From Agelas oroides (Eukaryota > Porifera > Demospongiae > Agelasida > Agelasidae): 64,000 nt of DNA. Location: the NCBI GenBank assembly GCA_949130485.1, contig OX422184.1, positions 8,720,996-8,784,995 on the forward strand, written 5' to 3'. Below, in pieces: positions 20,749-32,241 of the stretch (position 1 is the stretch's first letter; every line of letters starts with the position of its first letter). Position numbers and translations under genes: made by a program. The notes below the pieces were generated by a model that was not told where the DNA came from, made no database searches, and saw nothing but the letters and a program-made list of their open reading frames with translations.

Positions 20749-21557
20749 CTCTTTCTGTATTTCCGCACACTAACCGCATATTATTGGCACACGTAGAACA
20801 AAACGGAGTTATTCCGTCGACCAAGCAAGTCCGTGTCATGTCCGCTCGTACAATACTAATTTCTGGTAACGGATACTGTGCGATTCATGATGAGTGCTTG
20901 AGCTGTTTTTGATAAAGTTGCAACTGCCAAGGGTTCATCAATCATTGGCATAAAAAATGTAAGGAAATATCAAACATGTTTAACTAGAACAATTACAATT
21001 GAACTCTAGAACGTTTTACGCAAGCTGGGGGATCTCTCATTATGTAGACAAGCATTTAACATGAAACTGACGCTTACTGGGATTCTAGTCTTCCTTCGTG
21101 CAAAAGTGTATTCTATGCTGTTGTGGACATGTAACAGTTGATGCTCAGTCATTATTTAAATCTCCCGGTTCTAATATTGACCCTCCCACTTTTGGGATCA
21201 CGCGCGTGCACGTGATCTATTGTCTTTGGAATTGGGTCGCTAGACGCGTTTGCTGAAAGGCGGTTATTGTACGGACTAGCAATGGCTTTCGTACTTGCAC
21301 GCAGAAGAGATCTTGTGGTGACCTAATCTGCCATAGCTGTGGAAGTGATTTCATACTACTGCCTCTGAGAAAAACGGGTAATTCTAATTAATGCACACCA
21401 CGAAGCAGTGGTACAAAATGACTTCCACAGCTAATACATGTTACCTAGGCTTACCTAGTTTTTGAAAAACGTGGTACACTTGGAAACAATTGCGGTTTAA
21501 ACAACCGCCATTTGCATTTTACTGCTAACTGTGGTCCCAGTCCTTAACTCGCCTGAG
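20749..21557. other. Non-coding stretch upstream of the minus-strand candidate gene
   Basis: No ORF of interest. AGCTGTGGAAGTGATTTCAT at about 21333 pairs with ACAAAATGACTTCCACAGCT at about 21411, giving a ~100-bp hairpin element. At 21199-21215 the sequence CACGCGCGTGCACGTG is strongly self-complementary. Confidence 0.4.
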
Positions 21558-21784
21558 CAGTCTGGTGAACCAAGTGGAATTTCTTGGGCTAGCACACGCT
21601 TTTGCAAAAAATTTTGCGAACAACCCGCTTAAAAATGGTACGGATACTCGAATGGAGACGTAATAATTACCGATCTCGCAATCTCATTGGTCATTACAAC
21701 TTTTGGGTAATAAGCCCAAGAAATTCGACTTTGTTCACCAGACTGTTTCTCGCCGGAGGTGCGCGCAAATGGGGCACGAGACTA
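21558..21784 (-). mobile_element. MITE (TCTGGTGAAC / GGCACGAGAC family), truncated copy
   Basis: TCTGGTGAACCAAGTGGAAT and TTCTTGGGCTAGCACACG near the left, and AAGAAATTCGACTTTGTTCA ... GGCACGAGACTA near the right, form inverted arms. The whole matches 56360-56668 in reverse orientation, including the centre (CCGATCTCGCAATCTCATTGG). The left end is shorter than in that copy. Confidence 0.7.
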
Positions 21785-22448
21785 GTAATAACATGCACTA
21801 GGTGTAAAGCCCAATATGTAAACATGACCACACAATCCTTACACAGTAGTGAATAAGTTTTGCCAACCCACCACCCCCCCACCCTACTGTCTTAATGAAT
21901 TTAGGCTGGTCCTCTTGCTGAATGTGATTTCATCCGTTCAATTCTGCAATAAAATGAATGCATGGGTATAGAAGATAGGAGGTACTCAGCAGTGGGTTTT
22001 CCTTGAGACAAGATCAATTCCAAACCCAACAACCATTGATCATAACCCACTTTTCCAAATTACAAGGACGCGTAAAGCAGTTACCTTGATTAATCTGTCC
22101 CTATACGAACCAGAAACAGAGTGTAGGTGTTTTAATGAGTTGTTTCTTCTACTTGCTAAAGCCACAACAGTTCAGAAATCCTCTGTCAGGAAACTTCAAT
22201 GGTTACTTCTTCGGTTACTTCCAACAAGAGGAGCATGCAAAATGTGTAGCTATGTTAACTGTAAACTGTATACATGTATAGCCAGCTACATTGTTTCTGT
22301 TACATACCCAGGGACTTCCAAGTGGCTATTTTAAAGCACATCCTGATATTCGGGGCACCGGAAAGGAGGGCGTAATCGTGAGAGAAAATGTCGCATCCCG
22401 CATATAAGCAAGCCCCTCTGCGCTTTGTACTAAGGCTAAAGTTGCAAA
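21785..22448. other. Non-coding stretch
   Basis: No credible gene. Near 21845-21895, AATAAGTTTTGCCAACCC is followed by a C-rich run and TACTGTC; a similar junction occurs at about 32245-32275, so this is part of a dispersed repeat. Confidence 0.35.
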
Positions 22449-22480
22449 AGGGGGGCCGTATTTGCGGAACACTACGGTAC
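22449..22480. mobile_element. Solitary terminal repeat like that of the HIRAN-carrying element
   Basis: GGGGGGCCGTATTTGCGGAA followed by CACTACGGTAC closely matches the right end of the 35740-36550 element (GGGGGGCGTATTAACGGGAC then ACTACGGTAC). The preceding 130 bp contain CATATAAGCAAGCCCCT, also reminiscent of that element's right side. No matching left end was found nearby, so this is a truncated relative. Confidence 0.5.
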
Positions 22481-22505
22481 ATTCTTCTGCAGCTCTCAAC
22501 AGAAC

Positions 22506-22889
22506 ACTTGATGAGATAGTGGACTACCACAGTAAAGTTGACAATTTTGTGCAATGTTTCAAATAGTCTTTGGTATTCTTCATCAGGCAATGCAGAGTAT
22601 GGGAAGTGCTAAGTGCTATATACAGAACAGAACCGGAAGTTACATAATCATAATGTAATAGTTATGCATTGCATAAATAGATCTATTACCTGAAGAAGAC
22701 CGCCTTGGTCAAAAACGTTGTGGTCCATTATTTCTACTATTTTATCTTTAGTCTTTTCCAGTTTTATGTTGTCTGAAACCCATGGTACTGTGGAGGATGA
22801 TCTAACTTGATAAGATAGTGGACTACCACAGTAAAGTTGACAAAATGTTGTGCAACGTTTCAAATAGTCTTTGCTATTCATCAGGCAAC
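22506..22889 (-). repeat. Duplicated ~85-bp exon-like segment
   Basis: 22506-22592 and 22804-22889 are about 90% alike. On the minus strand the first reads LPDEEYQRLFETLHKIVNF without stops, whereas the second has small indels and stops in the matching frame. This looks like a duplicated exon with one decayed copy. No domain identified. Confidence 0.4.
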
Positions 22890-23904
22890 TGATCTTAGAT
22901 TCCGGACGTTTTATTCTGAGTATCTTGAAATAGTTACCATGAAATTCGCCAATGAATTGCGAGCTGACCGGTTTCTGTTGCATGCAAATCGGTAGCATAG
23001 AACTCGAAATACATAACTCTAAAGAAAACTTGCACATGAAAATATTTCTGATTCATTTAAAATAGAAAAAGTGGTACATTTGTGGTATGTCGCATGGTCT
23101 CCAGCAAAGTGCTTGTATCTCAGGAACGGCTGTATGGATTTGAATGCAACTTGCACCAAATTGATCATTCGTTACGAGCTCAGTAATGCAACTTGAAACA
23201 AAGTTTGCACACGAATGTATACAAAGCCTCCTATTGGAAAAAGAAAGCTCACAAGTGAAATTGTAATTGCTGGCCTATGACAAACACCAGCCCAAGATGC
23301 TGCTGCTAGGCTTCTTACAATTTTCAGCAGAGTATCTTGCTCAGCTTGACTCCTTTCTCTCAACCATTTGGCTGTTTTGTTGCACACATCTGCGAAGACA
23401 TGGAATTGAAAGTGCTCCCATGTTTGTGACAAAATTCATCCCACAGTGGAAGTTATACATGCGGGACATTGACTGACGCTGCAAGATCATCAGAGACTTG
23501 TACAGTGGTGAAAACTACGTTCACAAACTTTCACGGTACTTAAACAGGTCTTCACGAGCATTAGAAGACGTCCACGGTGGCTAAAACGACGTTTTGAATC
23601 TTTCCTCGCACTGAAACTCTCCTACATGAGCTTCAGAGACTTCTAATATGGTGTAAACTATATGGAGAAGTCATTGTCAGAGACAAGTTACACATATTTG
23701 TGTACGTCTGCTTGAACTGCAAGAAAGGTGGACATACAAAGTTTTCCTGTTCTACTGAGCCTCAGCCAATGGAGCACTGAGCCATTGACTGCTTGACACA
23801 GTGATCTGACCTGGTGTATACTCTATATTCACGGAAACCTTTGCGAAGTTGTTCCAGCTCACAGTGGGGGCGAAAAAAGACATAGTGAAGCCAAATAGTA
23901 CGAA
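22890..23904. other. Unassigned stretch with weak minus-strand coding signals
   Basis: A minus-strand open stretch at about 23250-23430 (KTAKWLRERSQAEQDTLLK) has helix-like composition and might be an exon of the same gene as 23905-24108 and 22506-22592, but I cannot define borders. At 23490-23640 there are diverged repeats of CAGTGGTGAAAACT, also seen at 38310-38410. Confidence 0.25.
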
Positions 23905-24108
23905 TTATAATTTCCTTGTCTGAAATGTCCACTTTGGCTGTTGGTTTCGTATATCCAGAAGTAAAACGAAAGTCAGCCTCTTCTTTCTGGAGAAGAGCTC
24001 TTCATCAGAAAACTGTTCCCATTCTTGTATCACTGTAGGTAGTATCTCTGAGCGGTATTGTGACAGCAGATCATTGAATGCTTTTTCTGTTGCTGCCCTG
24101 TCTGACAT
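23905..24108 (-). CDS. Candidate N-terminal exon, unknown protein
   Basis: ATG at 24108 opens a 67-codon frame beginning MSDRAATEKAFNDLL and continuing EEWEQ-like acidic helix-forming sequence. The composition suggests real coding and a soluble alpha-helical N-terminus. A clear donor is not evident before the stop at 23905, so the exon border is uncertain. It is arranged divergently with the 33-bp in-frame repeat ORF that starts 27 bp away on the other strand. Confidence 0.35.
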   Translation of the reverse strand: MSDRAATEKAFNDLLSQYRSEILPTVIQEWEQFSDEELFSRKKRLTFVLLLDIRNQQPKWTFQTRKL

Positions 24109-24132
24109 GGTGATTTTTATTTAGGTAGTTTG

Positions 24133-24347
24133 GAATGGAGGACGACAAGTCAAGTGACGGAACTGGGATGGAGGACAAGTCAAGTGACGGGACTGGGGTG
24201 GAGGACGACAAGTCAAGTGACGGGACTGGGATGGAGGACGACAAGTCAAGTCACGGGACTGGGAGGAGGACAACAAGTGATGGGACTGAGATGGAGGATG
24301 ACAAGTCAAGTGACGGAGCTGAGATGGAGGACGACTGCACGAGTTAA
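24133..24347 (+). repeat. 33-bp minisatellite forming an in-frame MEDDKSSDGTG repeat ORF
   Basis: Six to seven copies of a unit near GGATGGAGGACGACAAGTCA keep lengths that are multiples of three, so one plus-strand frame from ATG at 24135 to TAA at 24347 reads MEDDKSSDGTG with small variations. It could be a short acidic Ser/Asp-rich peptide, or the frame may be a by-product of unit length. On the minus strand the array is also open, as a Ser/Pro/His-rich frame. Confidence 0.75.
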
Positions 24348-26717
24348 TAGAACTGTAAAGTCAAGTAATCATTGGAGGGTGCAAATGATGCTTTCGCAGT
24401 CCCATGGTCATTGGTATGATTTTGTCAGTTATTTGTAGCTTGAGCTCTGAATGTCTAGCCTCTAGCCCAGTGCCTGCCTAAGTCAATGGTGAAGAGTCTT
24501 GTGTTGTTCAGCAATGCAGTGCACAAGCGGCTGAAACCAGGCCCTTTCTCCTCCTCTTAGGGCCGGGGACCAAGCCTAGGTTGGACACGTTGTAGTGTCA
24601 CACTTGTGACCTCTTTTATCTTCTGCAAATCAACTACATATTTGCTAATAGCAACAAAAACAAGCCTTCACATGCTCCCCTGGGCTTGTGGGAGTGCACT
24701 TCAATTAGAAATGTTGAGCAGCTCCACCCTACAAATGTATTAGTCTTGTGCCCAGACCCAACCCAGAGGAAAGGGTCTAGTGACACTAGCCTGAGCCCTT
24801 GAGCTTGAGAAAGTCTGAACGTAGTGTTCTGGTGGCCTCATTCCCAGGCTGTTCCCACCTCCAGTTTTTGATCGCTTGCTGTGTGCAAAAACGGAGGGGA
24901 AGGTCTGGGAGATAGAGTCACATGCATGATGTCAGCACAGGTGTTTCATTGCATTGGCCGCATGGACAAAAAGTTGTAATTTATTCGTACAACTTAGCAA
25001 CCGCATAGCAACACACTTCCGCAATGCTTCCGAAACATGAATGAACTCAACACAACCTTTTACACCAACTAATTCCACAATTTCAGCAAACAGCTTTAGG
25101 GCTGGCATACGCTGAGACGACTTTCACGCTACTTTTTCATCTCGTGGTCTTTTCCAGCTGCATCCCTATTTGAATGAATACACCATTTTGCTAATGAGCA
25201 CTAAATAGAGAAATATGTGACACATTGTTCTTCGCAGCATTCCAAGCTGGTGATACCATCACCAACCTGCATGTTGTTCTCGATCGCTATCAAGAGGTCA
25301 ACAGGATAGAGAGTTTAACATGGAAGTAAAAAGGTCTACAATTGATCACACTTTTCCATTGAAGAGTGAGCACTAAATGGAGAAAATGAAGTGGGTTGCT
25401 GAGGAGGGAGGCCATCTTCTTTTGCCTACCACTTGGATGTTTTCGCTTTCTTGGAAAGCGGGCATTACATCAGTACTGGAAAAAAGCTTTGTAAAAATTG
25501 ACATCACGTGAAGCTAATCGATTTCCGTGTTTGAGGTTAATTGCATTCCATTTAATCTCGTGTATAATCGGTTATGCCTCAGATAGGCCTGACTAACCTT
25601 ATGTTTGCAAAGTACAGTCAGTAATGTTTCACCTTTCGCCTTGTCGTGCCTATCATGTTGAAACTAGGAGCGACCCCCCCCCCCCCCCCCAAAAAAAATG
25701 ATATAATCATATCGCCTTTCCATGCAAATCTTAGTTGCCATTCCTTTCTGTATCAAAGAATGGAATAGCGTAATGGGTAAAAATATTGAGCATAATCTGC
25801 CCAACACTATTGTCTGGTGTGTGTGAGGTTACCCTCCAGGGCCAACGGGATTTAGATCCCCTTGAAAACCATTAACTATCTTGCGCTTTGGATGAGGGTG
25901 TTTATATATAGGTTTACGTGGAGCTCTAAATCCTGTAGACCACTCAGTTTGATCGTATAACATGTATTTATTACTACTGAGAAATGCAATATTCCATGAC
26001 GCCAGAGACTGAGTGGAATATTATCATTTCAAGGGTAGTAAGAAACCTGTTATCAAACACATACAAGTGCAATATTTGTTTTATTACATTCAAAGTTACA
26101 TACAGTCCATAACATTTAGAGTACAGTATATATACTTACCATTTCTGAGTCAGGAACTCACTTAATTCAAGGTCAGCCATGCACCATCAGTATGCACAGC
26201 ACAGGTGGCTGTGGAGATTGGATGGCCTGACAATGCCAAGCAGTGCTAAGCGAACCTTTTTCGCTAACGCAATACCTATCTTCAAAACAGATTAGTCTTT
26301 GCATGGCTCTTAATGAGTTCATCCTTTACAAATGCACCGAACACAAGCCCTGGTGGTTGTTAATGAGTATCACAACCCTATAATGATATTCGTGACCTAT
26401 CTGACAAGGGTTACCATTCGTGAGGGGTTAGACAGAGGCTTAGGGCTAAATTTAAGTTTAACTTTAGTACACACTTATGTGGGAATTTCTTTAGGAAGTG
26501 GCCGACTACTTTCCTTAAAACTGTGAGGTAGTGTAAATCACACTGGATTCGTACTATGATCTTGCTTGATACTTGGTGAGAGCTTACTTGCCATCAAACC
26601 CTAATTATGACGTCATTTTGACCATGCCCACATCCTTTTCCTGGGAACGAGACTAAGGCCTCCAGACATCTTCTCATATGTAATTAAGTAACCACGCACA
26701 TAAGCCATGTGCGAAGG
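24348..26717. other. Long gene-poor stretch with repeat remnants
   Basis: MITE-like ends occur at about 24743 (GTCTTGTGCCCAGACCC) and about 24838-24912 (CTCATTCCCAGGCTG ... AGGTCTGGGAG). A 19-base C tract followed by A8 lies at about 25675-25698. An inverted-repeat-rich segment with CTGAGAAATGCAATATT occupies about 25940-26100. I see no gene. Confidence 0.4.
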
Positions 26718-26966
26718 TTAATAGTGAGAAAAGCGACATAATTCTACAATAGATTCATCTAAAGACAGTGGGCGATCAACTAGCAAATAACCATTTCCAT
26801 TCACTGAGATTATGAACTTTCTGTGAATAATATTGTAGGATATTTTGCATCTCAATGAGAAGTCAATGCCAGGCAGAACGTGGATATAGTGATATGGAGG
26901 GGCCTTGCAGTGTGGTTGTTTGAAGCCATTAGATGGTTTGGTGTACCACGTGAAGAGCAGCTCCAA
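26718..26966 (-). CDS. Candidate exon, faintly SH2-like
   Basis: The minus strand is open for 82 codons, starting at a TTG (so an exon rather than a full gene), and ends LDESIVELCRFSHY before a stop. The pattern KFIISVNGNGYLLV followed by a hydrophobic/acidic stretch and a final HY recalls the second half of SH2 domains (strand, then helix B, then HY). The Arg-binding FLVR block is not seen. This is a weak resemblance only. Confidence 0.25.
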   Translation of the reverse strand: MELLFTWYTKPSNGFKQPHCKAPPYHYIHVLPGIDFSLRCKISYNIIHRKFIISVNGNGYLLVDRPLSLDESIVELCRFSHY

Positions 26967-27427
26967 CCTAACCCTAGCCCTAGCTCAGCCTTACGGAACC
27001 GACTATATCCCTAGGCGTACTGTATACTAGGATAGGTACGCTGTTACTAAGAGACGTACGTTAACTGTTTGCCCAGTTAATATTATGATAACTCCACCCA
27101 CACTGCAAATTTGTTTAGTAATTTGTCATAGCACATCAATGTGCCAGCAGTGTTGGTGCTCTCCCACTCGACACACAACCCCTATCTACTAAGATGTACC
27201 CTGTCTATGGTGTTGTACACTTGATTCCATCTTTAAGTGACCATCATAAGCGGTCTACGTCCACCTCTGTAATTTGTTTGTACACTCTGGGGAGTTAAGG
27301 ACTGGGTCCACATGAAAACAGCAAAAATGATGCAGGATTTCAACTGCTATTGCAACTTAGATGTGAACCACAAACTCAGATAATAGGAACCAAAAACTGT
27401 GAAAACTGGTGTCAACATGGCTGGGCT

Positions 27428-27646
27428 TCACTTCAGGCTGCGGAGATTACACATTACTCGCTCCTTCTCATCTATAAACTCTTGGTTAGTGAGTATCCCA
27501 TCATCACGAAGGGCTTGTATGGTTTTTAATTGCTGCAGGTACTGTTGGCTTAGTTGCACTCCACGGTGGTGAAAACGTGTTGAAACCTTCACTGAGACTA
27601 TTGGCACTTCATTTCGCATAGAAAACACGTATAGACACCCATACAC
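27428..27646 (-). CDS. C-terminal exon with SHOCT-like motif
   Basis: The minus-strand frame ends at a TGA at 27428. Its last 45 residues contain QLKTIQALRDDGILTNQEF followed by EKERVM and a hydrophobic end. This matches the SHOCT pattern (L..L..L.D.G.LT..EF...K...L), a short helical hairpin usually at protein C-termini. The upstream 27 residues have no domain and the frame opens at GTG, so this is probably a last exon; its acceptor is not certain. No adjacent exon was identified. Confidence 0.5.
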   Translation of the reverse strand: MYGCLYVFSMRNEVPIVSVKVSTRFHHRGVQLSQQYLQQLKTIQALRDDGILTNQEFIDEKERVMCNLRSLK

Positions 27647-29469
27647 GTTTCAGTTGACGCTTCACTGCCAGATCCACTTGCTTTTTCAAAATAGCTACAT
27701 GTGTATCTAAGGTCAGTTACATGGCCATTTTGTGTGCGCACGTGGGATCCTTCTCTATCTCACGTGAAAGCATTGGAGTCACTGAAACCCTTCCTTTCTC
27801 GTGACTATCATATCAATGCTAACATAACCATTTTCAATAAAATGGAATCATGTGTCAAAAGTTGTTGGTAGAACATAAAATGATACACAAGCAAGAGGTA
27901 AACAAGATAATACTGTCTGTGTTGATGGAACCATCTCCAGGGCCCATGCCTATTGCTCCAAGGGATAGAATGACCAGCCCTGGTCAATATATTTTACCAC
28001 AACCAGGTCTTTAACCCTCTGAACGCAGACGTTTAAATTAAATTCCTATCTGCCCACGCAGAAGCTGTTTTGGAATTACCTGATTTTAAATCTTGCAGGT
28101 GATTGTACTACCATATAGAGCATCTAGATTTCAACAGCTGTTAGACAATGGTCAGTATCATGGCAAATCCGAAGTGGCATGGGCTTTTTTGCCATATGCT
28201 GCTGGAGAAATGTCCTAAGCTTAGACAGTGATAGGTGCTACAACGTACAGTTAGATTCTTGAACTTTCAAATCCACGAGCTGCACTTTTGAGGATTTTTG
28301 TGGTTTCAATGTTTATTCATATGTGGTTATGAATTGGATAAAGTTGTTTATTCATAGGTTGTGTATGTGTGTGTATTCATACTTGTGTTTGGTAAACAAA
28401 GAACTTAAAGCAATACAGACAGAAGACAAGAAAAATGGAACCACATCCAAGAAACAAACAATGTGAACACACACATTACAAACATACCAAACACAAGACA
28501 GGTGCTACACAACAACAGAAGAGCTCACCCCACGAAACAAACAACTTAAAGCAATACAGACGAGCTCTTCAATAATCAATCCACCTTGTCATGTGATATC
28601 TGCAATTGTGTTTGCTAATAAGTTATTTCATTCCACCAGTTACAAGAAAAAATAATAGAAATGTAAAAGATGTAGGGATGGCATGCCATAAAAGTATGCA
28701 AAGAAGGTAGGGATGATATAAAAATGAAGGTAAATATACGAAGCCCCATCCCGCACTTGTGTACAAATAAAATTAACAGCAACTAATAACAGTAAAATCA
28801 GTGTACATACCATATTGTCCCGTGCGAGCGCCCATGGGCGCTCGCAGCTCAAGCCTGCAAAATAGGGGGTGGGTCCTTACACTGCGGTGACTAATTAGTC
28901 CAACTATGCCCATGCAAGCGCCCACCTGGATCCGAAGTTAACTGACAGGGGTACTGAATTGACTCGCATTGTAGCTTTGCCCGTGCTTCCTTTTTTGGGC
29001 AAACAAGGCCAGCGCGGCAGTAGACAACATTTGAGGATGGACATGTCACCTGTAGCCAAAAACTATTAGTCGAATGGAAGTAGAGTGAAAATGTACATTG
29101 ACAAGATCCACTTGCCTTTTTGAATTGATTTCGATAATGATTATGTAGTGATCTGGAGCAATGGTAAAGTTGATGTTAGTGATATGATCAATGGCACTTG
29201 ACTTGCGAAGATCAACATTACTGCAATGCCTCTCTACCGTTATGGAAAAGAAAGCACTAAATTTGATGTTTGATTAGCTGGGGAGATAAGAACTGAAGCT
29301 TCAGCCTGACCATCCAGCTCCAAAATGTGGGACATCTACGGAACAATCACAGCCATTCGATTGACCATACAGGCACTACTTCAGAGTGGTCGCATCCTTG
29401 TCATGAACCGCAAAAGAAGCCCCCTGTCAATTGCTGGCCCCTCACCTAGCCTGCCACCCAGCCCCCTTG
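27647..29469. other. Gene-poor stretch with a perfect 24-bp palindrome
   Basis: 28823-28846 is a perfect palindrome (TGCGAGCGCCCA / TGGGCGCTCGCA). At about 28395-28575 ACTTAAAGCAATACAGAC is duplicated within 170 bp. At 28015 TTTAACCCTCTGAACGCAGA resembles a piggyBac-type end (TTAA then CCCT). No coding region is convincing. Confidence 0.4.
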
Positions 29470-30295
29470 TCTCCTGTCATTGGTGGTGTTGTCTCCAAGC
29501 CAGCTGGCAGGAGGACTCACAGAGGAGTTTCGCAAACAGTGTGTACCAGGCGCTCTTTCTCCTTCCCCTCCTCCGCGCCTGGGAACGAGGCTATGCTGAA
29601 GACTGACCTAATTTCACCTAATGTTTCCTCCTCACTCATCTCAAATCAACCCATGTTTGGACAAATCATCCCGATTTCTGGGAACTTTTATTGGCTCCCT
29701 TTTCTTCACATACCAGCGAGGTAAACGTACTATGTCACGATGTGACATGCACCAAGACTATGGTAACTTCATCTTCAGTCTGAGAATTCAAAGGTTGCTT
29801 TAGCACTCACCCTCGAAGCAAATAATTGGACAAACAATAACATACAGCAGAGCTACCAGCGGTGCCTGTGCATCGCTGTAATCATGACATGGGCGCTCTT
29901 TCGTGGTTAAATGCACAAGTACTCTAAAGACTGCCCAACCCCCTCTTTGGTGGACTTGCAAGGTGTTATGCGCATGTGTGCCGTTCGCCGCAAGCCAAAC
30001 TATGCTAACATGGTGCTGTTCAGAATGTTGCATGCTGTCAAGACTTGACATCTCGAAGTCGTGCCTGTGATGATCGTTTACACCCCTTCCTGTTTTTCCT
30101 GGACAGTAATGAAAGTGGAATGACATGCCCAAAGTCACTACTAGTAGGTACTTACTCTAAAGAGTCATTATGCTTTGCTGCTTTGCATGTTAGGCACCGC
30201 TTAGATGCACGCTCCCATTATAAGCCCATTGACTGCGTCTCACACACAATCTACTCACTGCGACAAAGTCACCACAGCACAAACCCAATGTCCAG
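29470..30295. other. MITE remnants and repeats
   Basis: About 29480-29595 carries the segment GTGTACCAGGCGCTCTTTCT and ends GCCTGGGAACGAGGCTA; parts of it recur at 31928-31990 and 33175-33220. At 29935-30000 a segment (CCCTCTTTGGTGGACTTGCA) matches 12660-12720. At 30090-30150 a segment matches 35690-35745. I see no host gene. Confidence 0.45.
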
Positions 30296-30390
30296 TGAAT
30301 GCCTTGGGGTGCCTCACACTCGAGTTGCCACTGAGGCTCACTCACAGTTACGCTACGGGTGTGTGGATCACTCACATTTACATTACAAGT

Positions 30391-30600
30391 GAGGCTAGAA
30401 CAGAGAGCCTTCTGAAACATCTGGAAGCCAACCATGTTAATGTAGTCCTGGTTCCAGCTAACTGCATCAACAGACTGCAACCACTGAATGTTAGTGTTAA
30501 CAAGTCAGCTAAAAATTTTTGACAGCATTTTCAAACGTGGTATGCTGAACAAATCGCAAACAGCTCCATTCAGCTCTCCCTTGGCCAGTTAACTAGAGGT
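30391..30600 (+). pseudogene. pogo/Tigger-type DDE transposase C-terminal fragment
   Basis: The plus strand reads HLEANHVNVVLVPANC, NRLQPLNVSVNKSAKNF, then an in-frame TGA, then WYAEQI. This is the characteristic end of the pogo/Tigger/jerky catalytic core (VP.N.T..LQPLD..VNK..K). The usual LQPLD has Asn in place of the third catalytic Asp, and the TGA truncates the tail. Only about 70 codons remain. Confidence 0.7.
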
Positions 30601-30617
30601 GAGTTTATTTACACACA

Positions 30618-30716
30618 GGCATTGCAAGGATGAAAAGCTTGACAAGAAGCTGTGTGTGGTGGCCGAGCATGGATCCAGACCTGGAAGCTAAAGTGTGTAG
30701 ACATGTGACAGGGGAC
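30618..30716 (+). pseudogene. Ty3/gypsy integrase zinc-domain fragment
   Basis: Eighteen bases after the pogo fragment, the plus strand reads GIARMKSLTRSCVWWP, MDPDLE. This corresponds to the HPG(I)xRMKxLARxYVWWPGxDxDIE segment between the His and Cys pairs of the gypsy integrase HHCC domain. It is about 33 codons with nothing of the rest of the integrase nearby, so it is a small relic. Confidence 0.65.
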
Positions 30717-32241
30717 ATCAAACGACGTGAAAGTATTGAGACCCATTATTAGCCCGAAGTGCAGTAGTGCGCTCAATACACGTAGCAATGATTTTATACA
30801 TAGTATATTGAACGCGTGACGTCACATAAGCATGAAAATCCCTTCTGGCGCCACTGTAAGGGGTGAGGGTGGTGTAGCTGGTGAAGGGAAGCTTGTCGGT
30901 GTATACCAAAGTTTCATTCCTGGTGTAAGTGCACCATGCCATTAACGAATATCAACTCAGATTGGATGTCCAACGCTTCCTCTGGCCTGTGTATTATTTA
31001 TTATATTATATTACGTGGATCCTTTAAGTTGCATCTTGGAGGTAAGTTACATGTAATTACTCACCACATACACACAGGTAGATTCCCTAGGGCTAGAGGA
31101 GTCACTCTTGGGTGGACGTCGTGTAGTGGCTTTCCTGACACGAATAAGTCCATGTAGGTACGTGTCCTGTATCGCCTTGTTGCCGAGTTTGTATCTAACA
31201 CTTGCAAGTACCCGGCTTGGCACTATCCACCATCTTGCAAGTACTCGGTGAGATGTAACCGTCTCCTCTCGCTCGATTTGAGTTATCTTCCACAGTTCTG
31301 GTTGTATATTTCGCTTTCGAGGCCTTGCAGGGGTAGAGCTTAATTGTGAGGGCATAGATAATTGGTGAGGGCAACTCGAAAAAACGTACGCCATTTTTTG
31401 TTGATGGGCACAAGAATGCAAGTATGCGCATGTGCAGTAACCCAGAAGTTAACCTTTGATCTTTCACAAACTGCCTTTATTAGTGCATTGCCTCCATCCT
31501 CCTCCTTGAAACAGCAGTGAGAATTTCAGCATTAGCTTAAGAATCTCTCCTGACTTTGCTAACAGAGTGCAAGGAGATCTCAAGTTGGATAGGTGTATGG
31601 ACAACTAGTGAATGTAGGTGTATGAGCCAAAGAACTTGTTGCGACTCAGATCGACATATACCATACTGAGCTGTAGATTGTACTGTAATAATACACTGAT
31701 AGACTGTACAGAAATACATAAGAACACAATACATTACAGAGGCAGGTAAGTAGAGAAATTTGATGAACTCTGTCACAGAATTAAAAGAAGTAAAGGCAAG
31801 AGATCACCAGATCTTAGAATTCATGACGGTTACAGGGATACATTCCAAAACTTAAGAAGTTTGTTTGCTGTTTTAAGCTTAGATGTATCCACTGTGTCAT
31901 ACTATTGTAGTGCAGATGCAACATTGAGGTTAGCCTCGTCCCCAGCACAAAAAAAAAAGAACGGAGAAGCGCCTGGTACACACAGTTTCCGCATGTGTTT
32001 TATCTCCCCATACTTGGGATCGCAAGTTGCTGAAGGGCTTGAGAAATCGCTTGCTGAAAATCTAAACTTCCATTACACGGCATTATATTATCCTGACAAG
32101 TTTACTATAACGAGTCCGAACTCTGACGTCACGTGACACGGAAGAATCAGAAAATAGTCCGGAGTCCCCACATCTTGGTTCTCTAAACTTTCAACTTGAG
32201 AAAGCTCACCACCAATGAGCGAAACGTTGGGCCTCTAAGCA
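30717..32241. other. Gene-poor stretch
   Basis: On the minus strand near 31290-31330 a short stretch, PRKRNIQPELWK, faintly recalls the R.R.PE.WK motif seen in several transposon proteins, but it is too short to call. A MITE-like end (TTAGCCTCGTCCCCAGCAC) starts at about 31933. No convincing gene. Confidence 0.3.

Noticed and set aside
31195-31421. Minus-strand PRKRNIQPELWK as a transposon-protein motif
   Set aside because: Match limited to a few residues, flanking sequence unlike the family.
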